Below are positions 7,444 through 15,386 of a DNA stretch of 33,829 bases, in pieces (position 1 is the stretch's first letter; each line of letters begins with the position of its first letter). Source of the stretch: Streptomyces roseochromogenus subsp. oscitans DS 12.976 (GTDB lineage Bacteria > Actinomycetota > Actinomycetes > Streptomycetales > Streptomycetaceae); assembly GCF_000497445.1 (NCBI RefSeq), contig NZ_CM002285.1, positions 4,914,560 through 4,948,388 on the forward strand. Direction: 5' to 3'. Position numbers and translations under genes: made by a program. The notes beneath the pieces are model-generated. The model worked only from the letters and a program-made list of their open reading frames with translations, searched no databases and was not told the DNA's origin.

Positions 7444-8684
7444 GATGTGACTTCACTCACTTTCTCCCTCAGCGGCACCTCGGCCACCAGCCGGAACCGG
7501 TCACCGGCGACGGCTCCCGCCTCCAGCGTCCCGGCCACGACGGCCAGCCGCTCCCGCAGCCCGGCGAGCCCGGAACCCCCACCCCCGTCGGGCGTTCCGG
7601 ACACGCCGTCGTTCTCCACCGTCAGCACCACGCGCCCCTCAAGCACCCTCAGACACAGCGCGCAGCGTCCGGCGTCCCCGTGCCGCAGCACATTGGTGGT
7701 GGCCTCGCGCACCACCCAGCCGAGCGCGGACTGCACGTCGGCGGGCAGCCCCGCGGTCTCCGCGCTGACCTCGCACGCGATCCCGGCGGCCGTCAACACG
7801 CCCTGTGCGCCGGTGAGTTCGGCCCCGAGGTCGGCCTCCCGGTAGCCGCGTACGACGGCCCGCACCTCGCGCTGGGAGTCCTGTGCGATGCGCTGCACCT
7901 CGATCATCTGCTCCACGGCCTCCGGCCGCCCGCGCCGGGCCAGTTGCACCGCCAGCTCGCTCTTGAGCGAGATCACGGACAGGTTCCGGCCCAGCACGTC
8001 GTGCAGATCCCGGCCGAACCGCAGCCGCTCCTCGGCGACGGCGAGCCGGGCCTCCACCTCACGGGCCCGCTCCGCCTCCCACAGCACGGAGAGCGTCCAG
8101 GCGCCGCAGCGGCCCGCGAGCAGCGCGAAGACCGCCTGGAAGACGGCCATCGCCGCGGTCGCCACCAGGCCGGGGGCGTCGTGATCGGCGAGCCCGACGG
8201 CCGCCGTGAGCAGCACCGTGAACCCCGCCGACCGGCGCAGGAACACCCCGACCGGCGCCGTGAGCCCGTACAGCAGCCCGAACGGCAGCACGACGCCGCC
8301 GATCGTGAACCGGACCGCCATCGGAGTGGCCGCGTCCGTCGCGGCGAGCGCCACGATCAGCCCCAGCGCGAGCCCCAGCAGGACGGCCGGTGCGCGATGC
8401 GTGCCGGCCGGCAGCTCGGCGCGTCCGAGGTAGTGGTCGAGCACGGTCCTGGTGCGACGGTTCGCGAGGACACCCTGAAGGATCCCGACGAGGACGAGGA
8501 CGGCGCCCAGGACCAGCGCCACGGGCCGGTGGGCGATCCCGCCGGCCAGCGGCAGCAGCAGCCAGCAGCCCAGGATGAACCAGATCGAGCAGTGCCAGGT
8601 GAGGACGCTGGTCAGCTCGACCCGCTCGGCCTTGCTGCGCTCCCCCCAGTGCCGCTGCTGCCACCGCCGTATCCGGCCCACCAT
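7440..8684 (-). CDS. DesK-like sensor histidine kinase
   Basis: A 414-residue membrane kinase. Residues about 28-196 hold five or six hydrophobic helices with little extracytoplasmic sequence, so it is probably an intramembrane-sensing type. A short coiled region (200-222) leads to the HisKA_3 dimerisation helix with phospho-acceptor His228 in RDLHDVLGRNLSVISLK. The HATPase domain has Glu327/Asn331 in REATTNVLRH, NDG (358-360) and the glycine-rich GSGLAGLRERL. The start is ATG 8684 after GGGGGAA, 24 nt from the upstream permease stop. It phosphorylates the regulator encoded next to it. The stimulus is unknown; the ABC exporter in the same operon suggests membrane-active compounds. Confidence 0.95.
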   Translation of the reverse strand: MVGRIRRWQQRHWGERSKAERVELTSVLTWHCSIWFILGCWLLLPLAGGIAHRPVALVLGAVLVLVGILQGVLANRRTRTVLDHYLGRAELPAGTHRAPAVLLGLALGLIVALAATDAATPMAVRFTIGGVVLPFGLLYGLTAPVGVFLRRSAGFTVLLTAAVGLADHDAPGLVATAAMAVFQAVFALLAGRCGAWTLSVLWEAERAREVEARLAVAEERLRFGRDLHDVLGRNLSVISLKSELAVQLARRGRPEAVEQMIEVQRIAQDSQREVRAVVRGYREADLGAELTGAQGVLTAAGIACEVSAETAGLPADVQSALGWVVREATTNVLRHGDAGRCALCLRVLEGRVVLTVENDGVSGTPDGGGGSGLAGLRERLAVVAGTLEAGAVAGDRFRLVAEVPLREKVSEVTS

Positions 8685-8708
8685 GTGTTCCCCCGTACCT
8701 CACGTACC

Positions 8709-9542
8709 TCAGCGCCGAGGCTCCCAGCGGAACCACCGTCGTACAGCAAACACGGCCAGGATCGTCCAGGCCAACGCGGTCGCCAGGGCGCCCAGTGCCT
8801 CGTACCCGCTCAACTGGCCGGTCCAGCCGCCGCGGACGAGCCGGATCGCCGGGGACAGCGGGAGCAGTTCGCAGACGGCGGCCAGCTTGTCCGGCATGAC
8901 CTCCGTGGGGAACGTGATCCCGGAGCCGAGCATCGACAGGAACATCAGCGGCAGCGCGGTCACCTGGGCGCTCTCCACGGTCCGGGTGAAGGACGCGGTG
9001 AGCGCGGCGAGCGCGGCACTGACCAGGTAACCGGCCACCAGCCCGGGCAGGATCAGATACGGCGCCCTGGGCGCGCCGAGGTGCAGCAGGGCCGCGCACC
9101 CGACGCACAGCACCAGCGCCTGGGCCAGTCCGATGACGAGCGCGGGCAGCGCGGTGCCGGTGAGGATCTCCGCGTCGGACAGCTCACCGGTGCGCAGCCG
9201 CTTGAGGACGAGTTCCTCGCGGCGGGCGACGAAGGCGTTGACCAGCGAGGTGTACACGGCGAAGAGGAAGGAGAACCCGATCGCGGCCGTCAGCAGGGTG
9301 GTGCCGAGCGTCAGCCCCTGCTTCTTCAGATCCAGCTGGTCCATGGCCGGCCGCACGCTGAACGGCAGCAGGAGCGGCACGGCCAGCGCGGTGAGGACGA
9401 CTCCGCGGTTGCGGCCGAGCAGGGTGAGTTCGGCCCGCCCCAGCGCCCACAGCCGCCGGCCCGCCGACGTCCCCCCGCCGCGCTCAGCCCCCCGAACCCC
9501 GCTCACCGCACGGCTCTGCGCCCCCGCTCCGGCCCCGCTCAT
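8709..9542 (-). CDS. ABC-2 type transporter permease
   Basis: A 277-residue polytopic protein with about six membrane spans after a 35-residue Gly/Ala/Arg-rich cytoplasmic tail. It has the usual ABC-2 layout: an early hydrophobic segment near 48-64, paired helices at 77-100 and 130-185, a TASFTRTVESAQ loop, the long helix with PLMFLSMLGSGITFP, and a last helix near 250-268. The start overlaps the ATPase stop by 4 nt, indicating coupled translation and a shared complex. Substrate not predictable. Confidence 0.92.
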   Translation of the reverse strand: MSGAGAGAQSRAVSGVRGAERGGGTSAGRRLWALGRAELTLLGRNRGVVLTALAVPLLLPFSVRPAMDQLDLKKQGLTLGTTLLTAAIGFSFLFAVYTSLVNAFVARREELVLKRLRTGELSDAEILTGTALPALVIGLAQALVLCVGCAALLHLGAPRAPYLILPGLVAGYLVSAALAALTASFTRTVESAQVTALPLMFLSMLGSGITFPTEVMPDKLAAVCELLPLSPAIRLVRGGWTGQLSGYEALGALATALAWTILAVFAVRRWFRWEPRR

Positions 9543-10558
9543 GCCACCACCCCCGGTGCCTGTGCCTGTTCGCGTGCGATTCCCAGGAACGCCTCCTCCA
9601 GGGAGGCGGAGCGCACGTCCAGGCCGCGCAGTTCGACTCCGGTCCGCTCGGCCCAGGTCAGTACGCCGGTCGCGGTCCGCTGCAGCTGGTTCGTCCGCAG
9701 TCGTACGACTCTGCCGTCGCTCTCGTGGCCGCAGGCACCGAGGTCGGCCAGCGGCGGAAGGTCGCCGAGGAAGTAGCCGTCGGGCAGTTCGAAGGACATC
9801 CGGGACGGCCGGCCCGCGGTGACCTCGGCCGGGGTCCCGGAGGCGGCGATGCGGCCCTCGTGCAGGATGGCGAGCCGGTCGGCGAGACCCTCGGCCTCCT
9901 CGAGACAGTGCGTGGTGAGCAGCACGGTCGTGCCCGCGTCGCGCAGGGCGCGCACCAACTCCCAGGTGTCCCGGCGGCCTTCCGCGTCGAGCCCGGTCGT
10001 CGGCTCGTCGAGGAAGAGCACCTCGGGGTCGCCGAGCAGCGCGAGCGCCAGATCGAGCCGGCGCCGCTCGCCGCCGGACAGCTGCTTGACCCGCACCTCG
10101 TGCCGGTCCGCGAGCCCGACCAGCTCCAGTACGTCCGCCGTCTTACGGCTCGTTCGCCTCCGGGGCGCTCCAGCCGGTGTCGCGGCGCGCCCCTTCGGCT
10201 CACTCGCGACGGGCCGGGCCGCGCTGGTGCATCCGGCCCACATCCGGGCGGTCTCGGCGACGGTCAGCTCGGCCGGGAAGCCGCCCTCCTGGAGCATCAC
10301 TCCGGTGCGGGGCCGTACGGCGGCCCGCTCGCGGTAGGGGTCGTGGCCGAGGATCCGGATCCGGCCCCCGGCGGGTGCGGCGAGGCCTTCCAGCAGTTCG
10401 ACCGTCGACGTCTTGCCCGCTCCGTTCGTGCCGAGCAGGGCGAAGATCTCCCCGCGGGCCACCGAGAAGCTGATTCCGCGTACGGCCTCGAACCCGCCCC
10501 CGTAGACACGCCTGAGATCGGTGACCTCAATCACGTCTTCGTGTTCGTCGTAGTGCAT
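9539..10558 (-). CDS. ABC transporter ATP-binding protein
   Basis: First gene of the four-gene minus-strand operon; 339 residues. Walker A is GTNGAGKTS (43-51), Q-loop Gln90, signature LSGGE (160-164), Walker B LFLDE (181-185), and the switch histidine is His217 in TTHCLEEAE. The C-terminal 80 residues are the regulatory extension typical of DrrA/CcmA-like exporters. Residues about 111-141 (TSAARPVASEPKG and onward) form an Arg/Ala/Pro-rich insertion between the Q-loop helix and the signature region, where relatives are normally continuous. Its DNA (10140-10215) contains the 7-bp inverted repeat GGGGCGC...GCGCCCC. It energises the permease encoded next. Confidence 0.95.
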   Translation of the reverse strand: MHYDEHEDVIEVTDLRRVYGGGFEAVRGISFSVARGEIFALLGTNGAGKTSTVELLEGLAAPAGGRIRILGHDPYRERAAVRPRTGVMLQEGGFPAELTVAETARMWAGCTSAARPVASEPKGRAATPAGAPRRRTSRKTADVLELVGLADRHEVRVKQLSGGERRRLDLALALLGDPEVLFLDEPTTGLDAEGRRDTWELVRALRDAGTTVLLTTHCLEEAEGLADRLAILHEGRIAASGTPAEVTAGRPSRMSFELPDGYFLGDLPPLADLGACGHESDGRVVRLRTNQLQRTATGVLTWAERTGVELRGLDVRSASLEEAFLGIAREQAQAPGVVA

Positions 10559-10601
10559 GAACCAAGCGTCCCGGCGGCCGGAGCGGGTCGGCAGTGCGCG
10601 A

Positions 10602-10628
10602 TGTCATCGCTCGGCATGACAAATGTCA
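10602..10628. promoter_or_regulatory. Candidate operator upstream of the ABC/two-component operon
   Basis: TGTCAT (10602-10607) and ATGACA (10616-10621) form an inverted repeat with an 8-bp centre. The second half also starts a perfect palindrome TGACA-AA-TGTCA (10617-10628). The site lies 44-70 bp upstream of the ATG at 10558, where a NarL-type regulator would be expected to bind. Binding by the operon's own regulator is inference. Confidence 0.5.
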
Positions 10629-10653
10629 GAGAAGGGGAGGGCACACGAAAAGA

Positions 10654-10682
10654 CCCCGGTCCACTGGACCGGGGCCTTTTTC
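10654..10682. terminator. Terminator of the second tRNA-Gly
   Basis: CCCCGGTCC (10654-10662) pairs with GGACCGGGG (10666-10674) around ACT. TCTTTTC follows on the minus strand and CCTTTTTT on the plus strand. It ends tRNA-Gly transcription before the operon promoter region. Confidence 0.88.
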
Positions 10683-10683
10683 A

Positions 10684-10759
10684 TGGAGCGGACGACGAGG
10701 CTCGAACTCGCGACCTCAACCTTGGCAAGGTTGCGCTCTACCAACTGAGCTACGTCCGC
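10684..10759 (-). tRNA. tRNA-Gly (GCC anticodon), second identical copy, CCA encoded
   Basis: All 76 nt are identical to 6730-6805, including the encoded CCA, while the flanks differ. A -10-like TAGGCT lies on the minus strand at 10804-10799, about 40 nt before the 5' end. It could also be co-transcribed with the tRNA-Gly-like gene at 10839. Confidence 0.97.
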
Positions 10760-10838
10760 ACTGCTCCCGACCGGCTCCCACCGATCGGTGCGAGCACCAG
10801 CCTACCTGATCCACAACAGTGGTTCTGACCGGTGCCAG

Positions 10839-10910
10839 AGCGGGTGACAGGAATTGCACACTGCGCCTTCCCCCTGGAAGGGGGTTGTTCTGCTACTAAA
10901 CTACACCCGC
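10839..10910 (-). tRNA. Atypical tRNA-Gly (UCC anticodon): special-purpose tRNA or decaying copy
   Basis: On the minus strand the acceptor arm GCGGGTG/CACCCGC (7 bp) and D-stem GTTT/GAAC are intact. The anticodon loop is CTTCCAG (UCC), with four C-G pairs and an A/A at 27-43. The T-arm is abnormal. The loop reads TGCAATT instead of TTCRANN, and only G53-C61 pairs in the normal register (a one-base shift gives 4 bp). Position 18 in the D-loop is A and position 55 is G, so the usual G18-psi55 contact is missing, while G19 and C56 are kept. CCA is not encoded. A promoter-like TTGGAC-N19-TAGAGT lies upstream. Non-ribosomal glycine tRNAs of Staphylococcus also have TGCA-type T-loops. A pseudogene remains possible. 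Confidence 0.7.
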
Positions 10911-10948
10911 GTGTTTCCGCAGGTCATCTGCCCTGCGGCTCGTCACAG

Positions 10949-10979
10949 ACTCTAGCCCATGGACGGGGCTGAAGTCCAA
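10949..10979 (-). promoter_or_regulatory. Candidate promoter of the atypical tRNA-Gly
   Basis: On the minus strand TTGGAC (10979-10974), a 19-bp spacer and TAGAGT (10954-10949) precede the tRNA-like gene by about 39 nt. A 7-bp inverted repeat, CCGCAGG/CCTGCGG (10917-10923 and 10932-10938), sits between promoter and tRNA. Confidence 0.5.
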
Positions 10980-10991
10980 GTCGCATGGGGC

Positions 10992-11138
10992 GGGGGCGAA
11001 TCGTGGCGTCTCGCCCCCTGGGGATGTTCCGCTGGCCAAGTGCCCGAGCGGCGCCCGGGCTTGCGTCCCCGCGTGCGCAGACGCGTCCTGTCTCCCGAGG
11101 GGTACTGAGGCAGTTGGCCATGCCCCGCAGCCGGGCAT
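10992..11138. other. Gene-free, hairpin-rich stretch between tRNA-Gly(UCC)-like and lsr2
   Basis: The 437-bp gap 10911-11347 has no credible gene. It contains GGGGGCGA/TCGCCCCC (10992-10999 with 11011-11018), TGGCCAA/TTGGCCA 74 nt apart (11033-11039 with 11114-11120) enclosing TGCCCGAGCGGC, and ATGCCC/GGGCAT (11120-11125 with 11133-11138). The nested arrangement suggests a structured RNA on one strand or decayed tRNA-like sequence. No known RNA family was recognised. Confidence 0.35.
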
Positions 11139-11301
11139 CGCGGCCAGGCCGGTCTGGTGCGGTCACCGGCGTTCATCACCAGGTCCACCGGCTCAAGGCT
11201 GGGCTTGTGCCTCCGCGACTCGCGTACCAGCGGGTCCAGAGTGGCGCGAAGGGCCGTCTGCTGTCTGGAGATTCGCCGACTCGGCCGCAGCCGGGTGAAC
11301 G

Positions 11302-11332
11302 GCTCCCAGGGTCGCTGACGGACCCCGGGAGC
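11302..11332 (-). terminator. Terminator of the Lsr2-family gene
   Basis: GCTCCC-A-GGGTC (11302-11313) pairs with GACCC-C-GGGAGC (11321-11332) with one A/C mismatch and a 7-nt loop. It begins 16 nt after the lsr2 stop codon on the minus strand. Confidence 0.75.
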
Positions 11333-11347
11333 TGCCCCTTCGCGGGC

Positions 11348-11665
11348 TTACCGCGCGGCGCTGAAGGCCTCGTAGACCTTCTTGGGGATGCGGCCGCGGG
11401 CCGGGACGTCCATCTTGTTGGCCTGCGCCCAGGCGCGGACGGCCGCCGGGTCGGGGGCGACCTCGGTCTGCTTGTACGCCTTGCCGGACCGCGACCGCTT
11501 GCGGCCGGCCTCGACGTAGGGCGCGAGCGCCTTGCGCAGTTTCTTGGCGTTGGTTTCGTTCAGGTCGATCTCGTACGACTTGCCGTCGAGTCCGAAGGCG
11601 ATCGTTTCCGCCGCTTCCGAGCCGTCGATGTCGTCAAAGAGAGTGACCACGACCTTTTGCGCCAC
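11348..11665 (-). CDS. lsrL: Lsr2-family nucleoid-associated protein (LsrL-type paralogue)
   Basis: A 105-residue protein from GTG 11665 (the sequence is CAC on the plus strand, so not ATG), with GAAGGGA about 10 nt upstream. Residues 1-55 form the Lsr2 oligomerisation domain (MAQKVVVTLFDDIDGSEA, TIAFGLDGKSYEIDL). Residues 70-105 form the DNA-binding domain ending in RGR (90-92, in VPARGRIPKKV), the AT-hook-like core that enters the minor groove of AT-rich DNA. Lsr2 proteins bridge and silence AT-rich, often acquired, DNA. Streptomyces encodes two; the one beside purSQL is, as I recall, LsrL, the less studied paralogue. The paralogue assignment rests on gene order. Its own upstream region is unusually AT-rich. 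Confidence 0.93.
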   Translation of the reverse strand: MAQKVVVTLFDDIDGSEAAETIAFGLDGKSYEIDLNETNAKKLRKALAPYVEAGRKRSRSGKAYKQTEVAPDPAAVRAWAQANKMDVPARGRIPKKVYEAFSAAR

Positions 11666-11986
11666 GAATATCGGTCCCTTCGTGCGGCACGTCGATACAG
11701 CTCACGGCGATGACGTGCCGAGTATCAGCTATTGCCAATTCATTTGTACAGTGCCCGGCAATGCAAAGTGAAGCCCGACTAAATCCGCCCGCGTGTCCGA
11801 ACACAATAGGTGGACGGGGCGGACCGTCGAACTTTCCCAGAACTTTTCATGGCGCTACGGCTTCGACACCTGATCGTGATGCGCCTCACGTAGTTTCCTC
11901 CAACTCTACTCGCGTAGAAATTTTGTGCGGGTAGTCTGAAACCCACCTGCAGGAACCTGCTCAGCACCACACCACCGGGAGTGCCC
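11666..11986. promoter_or_regulatory. AT-rich divergent promoter region of lsr2 and purSQL
   Basis: This 321-bp gap is visibly more AT-rich than its surroundings, for example 11725-11785 and 11911-11940. Toward purS, TAGTCT (11932-11937) is a plausible -10 and would give a leader of about 45 nt; the -35 is unclear. CTAC-TCGC-GTAG (11906-11917) is a small palindrome just upstream. Toward lsr2, a GATACT-like -10 can be seen on the minus strand, but weakly. No gene is seen within it. Confidence 0.45.
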
Positions 11987-12259
11987 GTGGCACGCGTCGT
12001 AGTCGACGTCATGCTCAAGCCGGAGATCCTCGACCCCCAGGGCCAGGCGGTCCAGCGTGCGCTGCCGCGCCTGGGTTTCGACGGGATCTCCGACGTACGT
12101 CAGGGAAAGCGTTTCGAACTTCAAGTTGACGGGCCGGTCGACGAGGCCGCGCTCGCCCGCATCCACGACCTTGCGGAATCCTTCCTCGCCAACACCGTGA
12201 TCGAGGACTTCACCGTCAGGGTGGAAGAGGTGGCGGAAGTCGCGGAGGCGGCCAAGTGA
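11987..12259 (+). CDS. purS: Phosphoribosylformylglycinamidine synthase subunit PurS
   Basis: PurS is the small scaffold subunit that joins PurQ and PurL in FGAM synthase and helps pass ammonia between them. The 90-residue product begins [19 protein letters not shown] and contains [21 protein letters not shown], both typical. I choose GTG 11987 because GGGAG (11977-11981) sits 5 nt upstream; the in-frame GTG at 11981 overlaps that ribosome site. Its TGA overlaps the purQ start by 4 nt. Confidence 0.95.
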   Translation: MARVVVDVMLKPEILDPQGQAVQRALPRLGFDGISDVRQGKRFELQVDGPVDEAALARIHDLAESFLANTVIEDFTVRVEEVAEVAEAAK

Positions 12260-12936
12260 CCGCACGTATTGGCGTCGTCACTTTCCCGGGCAGCCTCGAC
12301 GACCGGGACACCCAGCGCGCGATCCGTCTCGCCGGTGCCGAACCGGTCGCCCTGTGGCACAAGGACAAGGACCTCCACCAGGTCGACGCGGTCGTCCTGC
12401 CCGGCGGTTTCTCCTACGGCGACTATCTGCGCGCCGGTGCCATCTCCCGTTTCTCGCCGGTGATGGAGACCGTCATCGAGCAGGCGAAGGCCGGCCTTCC
12501 GGTGCTCGGTATCTGCAACGGCTTCCAGGTCCTCACCGAGGCCCATCTCCTCCCGGGCGCGATGCTCGGCAACGACCACCTTCACTTCATCTGCCGCGAC
12601 CAGAAGCTGCGGGTGGAGAACGCGGAGACCGCCTGGACCGGTGACTACCGTGCCGGCCAGGAGATCCACATCCCGCTGAAGAACATGGACGGCCGGTACG
12701 TCGCCGACGCTTACATGCTCGACAAGCTGGAGGCGGAGGGGCGGGTCGTCTTCAGGTACCTGGACTTCAATCCGAACGGCTCGCTCCGCGACATCGCCGG
12801 CATCACCAACGAGGCCGGCAATGTCGTAGGCCTGATGCCGCACCCGGAGCACGCCGTCGAGCCGCTCATCGGCACCGGCCGTACCGACGGCCTCCCCTTC
12901 TTCACCTCGATCCTCAAGAAGCTGGTCAACGCATGA
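12256..12936 (+). CDS. purQ: Phosphoribosylformylglycinamidine synthase subunit PurQ (glutaminase)
   Basis: PurQ hydrolyses glutamine to supply ammonia for FGAR to FGAM conversion. The 226-residue product is a class I glutamine amidotransferase. The nucleophile is Cys87 in LGICNGFQ, and His196/Glu198 in [10 protein letters not shown] complete the triad. The oxyanion strand [14 protein letters not shown] is intact. The start is GTG 12256 overlapping the purS stop (GTGA), and the end overlaps the purL start (ATGA). PurS, PurQ and PurL therefore form a tightly coupled operon making one enzyme complex. Confidence 0.97.
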   Translation: MTARIGVVTFPGSLDDRDTQRAIRLAGAEPVALWHKDKDLHQVDAVVLPGGFSYGDYLRAGAISRFSPVMETVIEQAKAGLPVLGICNGFQVLTEAHLLPGAMLGNDHLHFICRDQKLRVENAETAWTGDYRAGQEIHIPLKNMDGRYVADAYMLDKLEAEGRVVFRYLDFNPNGSLRDIAGITNEAGNVVGLMPHPEHAVEPLIGTGRTDGLPFFTSILKKLVNA

Positions 12937-15191
12937 GCCGGACGCCTCTGGACACGGTCGAGCACGCGGCCGCGACCCCCGACGTCGAGCTGCCCTGGGC
13001 CGAACTCGGTCTGAAGAAGGACGAGTACGAACGGGTGGTGGAGATCCTCGGCCGCCGCCCGACCGGCGCCGAGCTCGCCATGTACTCGGTCATGTGGTCC
13101 GAGCACTGCTCGTACAAGTCCTCCAAGGTCCATCTGCGCCAGTTCGGCGAGAAGGCGCCGCAGAGCGACGCGCTGCTGGTGGGCATCGGTGAGAACGCGG
13201 GTGTCGTCGACGTCGGCCAGGGTTACGCCGTGACCTTCAAGGTCGAGTCGCACAACCACCCCTCCTACGTCGAGCCCTACCAGGGTGCGGCCACGGGCGT
13301 GGGCGGCATCGTCCGCGACATCATCGCGATGGGCGCCCGCCCGGTCGCGGTGGTCGACCCCCTGCGCTTCGGCGCCGCCGACCACCCGGACACCAAGCGC
13401 GTCCTGCCGGGCGTGGTCGCCGGCATCGGTGGCTACGGCAACTGCCTGGGCCTGCCCAACATCGGCGGCGAGGTCGTCTTCGACTCCTGCTACCAGGGAA
13501 ACCCGCTGGTCAACGCCGGTGCCATCGGCGTGATGCGGCACGAGGACATCCACCTCGCCAAGGCTTCCGGCACGGGCAACAAGGTCATCCTGTACGGCGC
13601 CCGGACCGGCGGCGACGGCATCGGCGGCGCCTCGATCCTCGCCTCGGAGACCTTCGACGACGCGAAGCCCTCCAAGCGCCCGGCCGTCCAGGTCGGCGAC
13701 CCCTTCCAGGAGAAGCTCCTCATCGAGTGCACCCTGGAGGCCTTCCGGGAGAAGCTGGTCGTCGGCATCCAGGACCTGGGTGCGGCGGGCCTGTCCTGCG
13801 CCACGTCCGAGCTGGCCTCGAACGGCTCCGGCGGCATGCGCGTCACCCTGGACGACGTCCCTCTGCGTGACTCGACTCTCTCCCCCGAGGAGATCCTCAT
13901 GAGCGAGTCGCAGGAACGCATGTGCGCGGTGGTCGAGCCGGAGAAGGTCGACCGCTTCCTGGAGATCTGCGCCAAGTGGGACGTCATCGCCACGGTCATC
14001 GGCGAGGTCACCGACGGCGACCGCCTGGAGATCTACTGGCACGGCGGCAAGATCGTCGACGTCGACCCGCGCACGGTGGCCCATGAGGGCCCGGTCTACG
14101 AGCGTCCCTACGCCCGCCCGGACTGGCAGGACACCCTCCAGGCCGACGATGCGAACAAGCTGGAGCGCCCGGCCACCTCGGAGGATCTGCGGGACCAGGT
14201 CCTGAAGCTGGTGGCCTCCCCCAACCAGGCCTCCAAGAAGTGGATCACCCAGCAGTACGACCACTTCGTGCAGGGCAACACGGTGCTGGCCCAGCCCGAG
14301 GACTCGGGCATGATCCGCATCGATGAGTCGAGTGGCCTCGGCGTCGCCATCGCCACGGACGGCAACGGCCGGTACGCCAAGCTGGACCCGTACGCGGGCG
14401 CCCAGCTGGCGCTGGCGGAGGCCTACCGGAACGTGGCGACGACGGGTGCCAAGCCGCTCGCGGTGTCGGACTGCCTGAACTTCGGCTCGCCCGAAGACCC
14501 GGCGGTGATGTGGCAGTTCGTGGAGGCGGTACGTGGTCTGGCGGACGCCTGCCAGCAGCTGGGCACGCCGGTGACCGGCGGCAACGTGTCTCTGTACAAC
14601 CAGACGGGCGAGGCGGCGATCCACCCGACGCCGGTGGTCGCGGTCCTGGGCGTCATCGACGACGTGGCCCGCCGCACACCGGTCGCCTTCCAGGAGGAGG
14701 GGCAGCTGATCTACCTCCTCGGCGACACCCGCGAGGAGTTCGGCGGCTCGGCCTGGTCCCAGGTGGTCCACGACCACCTCGGCGGCCTGCCTCCGCGGGT
14801 CGACCTGGAGCGCGAGCGGCTACTGGCCGAGATCCTGATCTCCGCCTCCCGCGACGGCATGATCGACTCCGCGCACGACCTGTCCGACGGCGGCCTGGTC
14901 CAGGCGGTCGTGGAGTCCGCGCTGCTCGGCGGCAAGGGCGCCCGGCTGGTCGTACCGGACGGGCTGGACGCGTTCACCTTCCTGTTCTCCGAGTCGGCCG
15001 GCCGCGCGATCGTCGCCGTGCCGCGCTCGGAGGAGGTCCGCTTCAACGACATGTGCGGTGCGCGGGGCCTGCCGGTCACCCGCATCGGTGTCGTCGACGG
15101 TGACGCGGTGGAGATCCAGGGCGAGTTCGCGCTCACGCTGGAGGAATTGCGGAAGGCCCACGAGGAGACCATCCCGGCGCTGCTGGCGTAG
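12933..15191 (+). CDS. purL: Phosphoribosylformylglycinamidine synthase subunit PurL (synthetase)
   Basis: The 752-residue small-type PurL performs the ATP-dependent amidation of FGAR and needs PurS and PurQ. It has the PurM-like double-domain layout: [12 protein letters not shown] (His58 region), the phosphate-binding [34 protein letters not shown], then [16 protein letters not shown], a second-half ATP-binding block [19 protein letters not shown], and the C-terminal [10 protein letters not shown]. Length and motifs are normal. ATG 12933 overlaps the purQ stop by 4 nt. A strong hairpin 16 nt after the stop ends the operon. Confidence 0.97.
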   Translation: MSRTPLDTVEHAAATPDVELPWAELGLKKDEYERVVEILGRRPTGAELAMYSVMWSEHCSYKSSKVHLRQFGEKAPQSDALLVGIGENAGVVDVGQGYAVTFKVESHNHPSYVEPYQGAATGVGGIVRDIIAMGARPVAVVDPLRFGAADHPDTKRVLPGVVAGIGGYGNCLGLPNIGGEVVFDSCYQGNPLVNAGAIGVMRHEDIHLAKASGTGNKVILYGARTGGDGIGGASILASETFDDAKPSKRPAVQVGDPFQEKLLIECTLEAFREKLVVGIQDLGAAGLSCATSELASNGSGGMRVTLDDVPLRDSTLSPEEILMSESQERMCAVVEPEKVDRFLEICAKWDVIATVIGEVTDGDRLEIYWHGGKIVDVDPRTVAHEGPVYERPYARPDWQDTLQADDANKLERPATSEDLRDQVLKLVASPNQASKKWITQQYDHFVQGNTVLAQPEDSGMIRIDESSGLGVAIATDGNGRYAKLDPYAGAQLALAEAYRNVATTGAKPLAVSDCLNFGSPEDPAVMWQFVEAVRGLADACQQLGTPVTGGNVSLYNQTGEAAIHPTPVVAVLGVIDDVARRTPVAFQEEGQLIYLLGDTREEFGGSAWSQVVHDHLGGLPPRVDLERERLLAEILISASRDGMIDSAHDLSDGGLVQAVVESALLGGKGARLVVPDGLDAFTFLFSESAGRAIVAVPRSEEVRFNDMCGARGLPVTRIGVVDGDAVEIQGEFALTLEELRKAHEETIPALLA

Positions 15192-15206
15192 TCCCTACGG
15201 CGCCGA

Positions 15207-15241
15207 CGGCCCCGCCTGTTTCGACAGACGGGGCCGTTTCC
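15207..15241 (+). terminator. Terminator of purSQL
   Basis: ACGGCCCCG (15207-15215) pairs with CGGGGCCGT (15230-15238), with an inner CTG/CAG pair and a TTTCGA loop. TTTCC follows. Confidence 0.88.
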
Positions 15242-15242
15242 T

Positions 15243-15353
15243 GTGCCGGTCGCCGGTCCGCCGGGTTCTCAGACGGGCGTGCTGATGGAGCGGGCCTTCG
15301 TGGCCTCACAGCGCGCCGCCGGGGACATGTCGGCCTGGTGGAAAAGGGCCTGA
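15243..15353 (+). other. Possible 36-codon small frame or gene remnant
   Basis: Between the purL terminator and the next promoter a frame reads VPVAGPPGSQTGVLMERAFV and goes on to ASQRAAGDMSAWWKRA before TGA, with codon use like its neighbours (about 31 of 36 codons end in G or C). No ribosome site is visible. It may be chance, a small peptide, or the tail of a lost gene. Confidence 0.2.
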
Positions 15354-15373
15354 GGGGCTACGCGGTCAGGGCA

Positions 15374-15386
15374 TAGGCTCACCGCC
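15374..15386 (+). promoter_or_regulatory. Candidate leaderless promoter of the 15387 gene
   Basis: TAGGCT (15374-15379) lies exactly 7 nt before ATG 15387 and there is no ribosome site. This is the same hexamer and spacing as purD. Confidence 0.55.

Noticed and set aside
11033..11120. A class II (Ser/Leu) tRNA or a c-di-GMP riboswitch in the lsr2 downstream gap
   Set aside because: TGCCCGAGCGGC and, on the other strand, GGGGACGCAAGCC are suggestive, but there is no T-arm TTCRA, and the riboswitch core motifs are incomplete. Kept only as an unspecified structured region.
10985..11713. 242-codon plus-strand frame between tRNA-Gly and lsr2
   Set aside because: Arg/Pro-rich product, no ribosome site, and antisense to the lsr2 paralogue over its second half.
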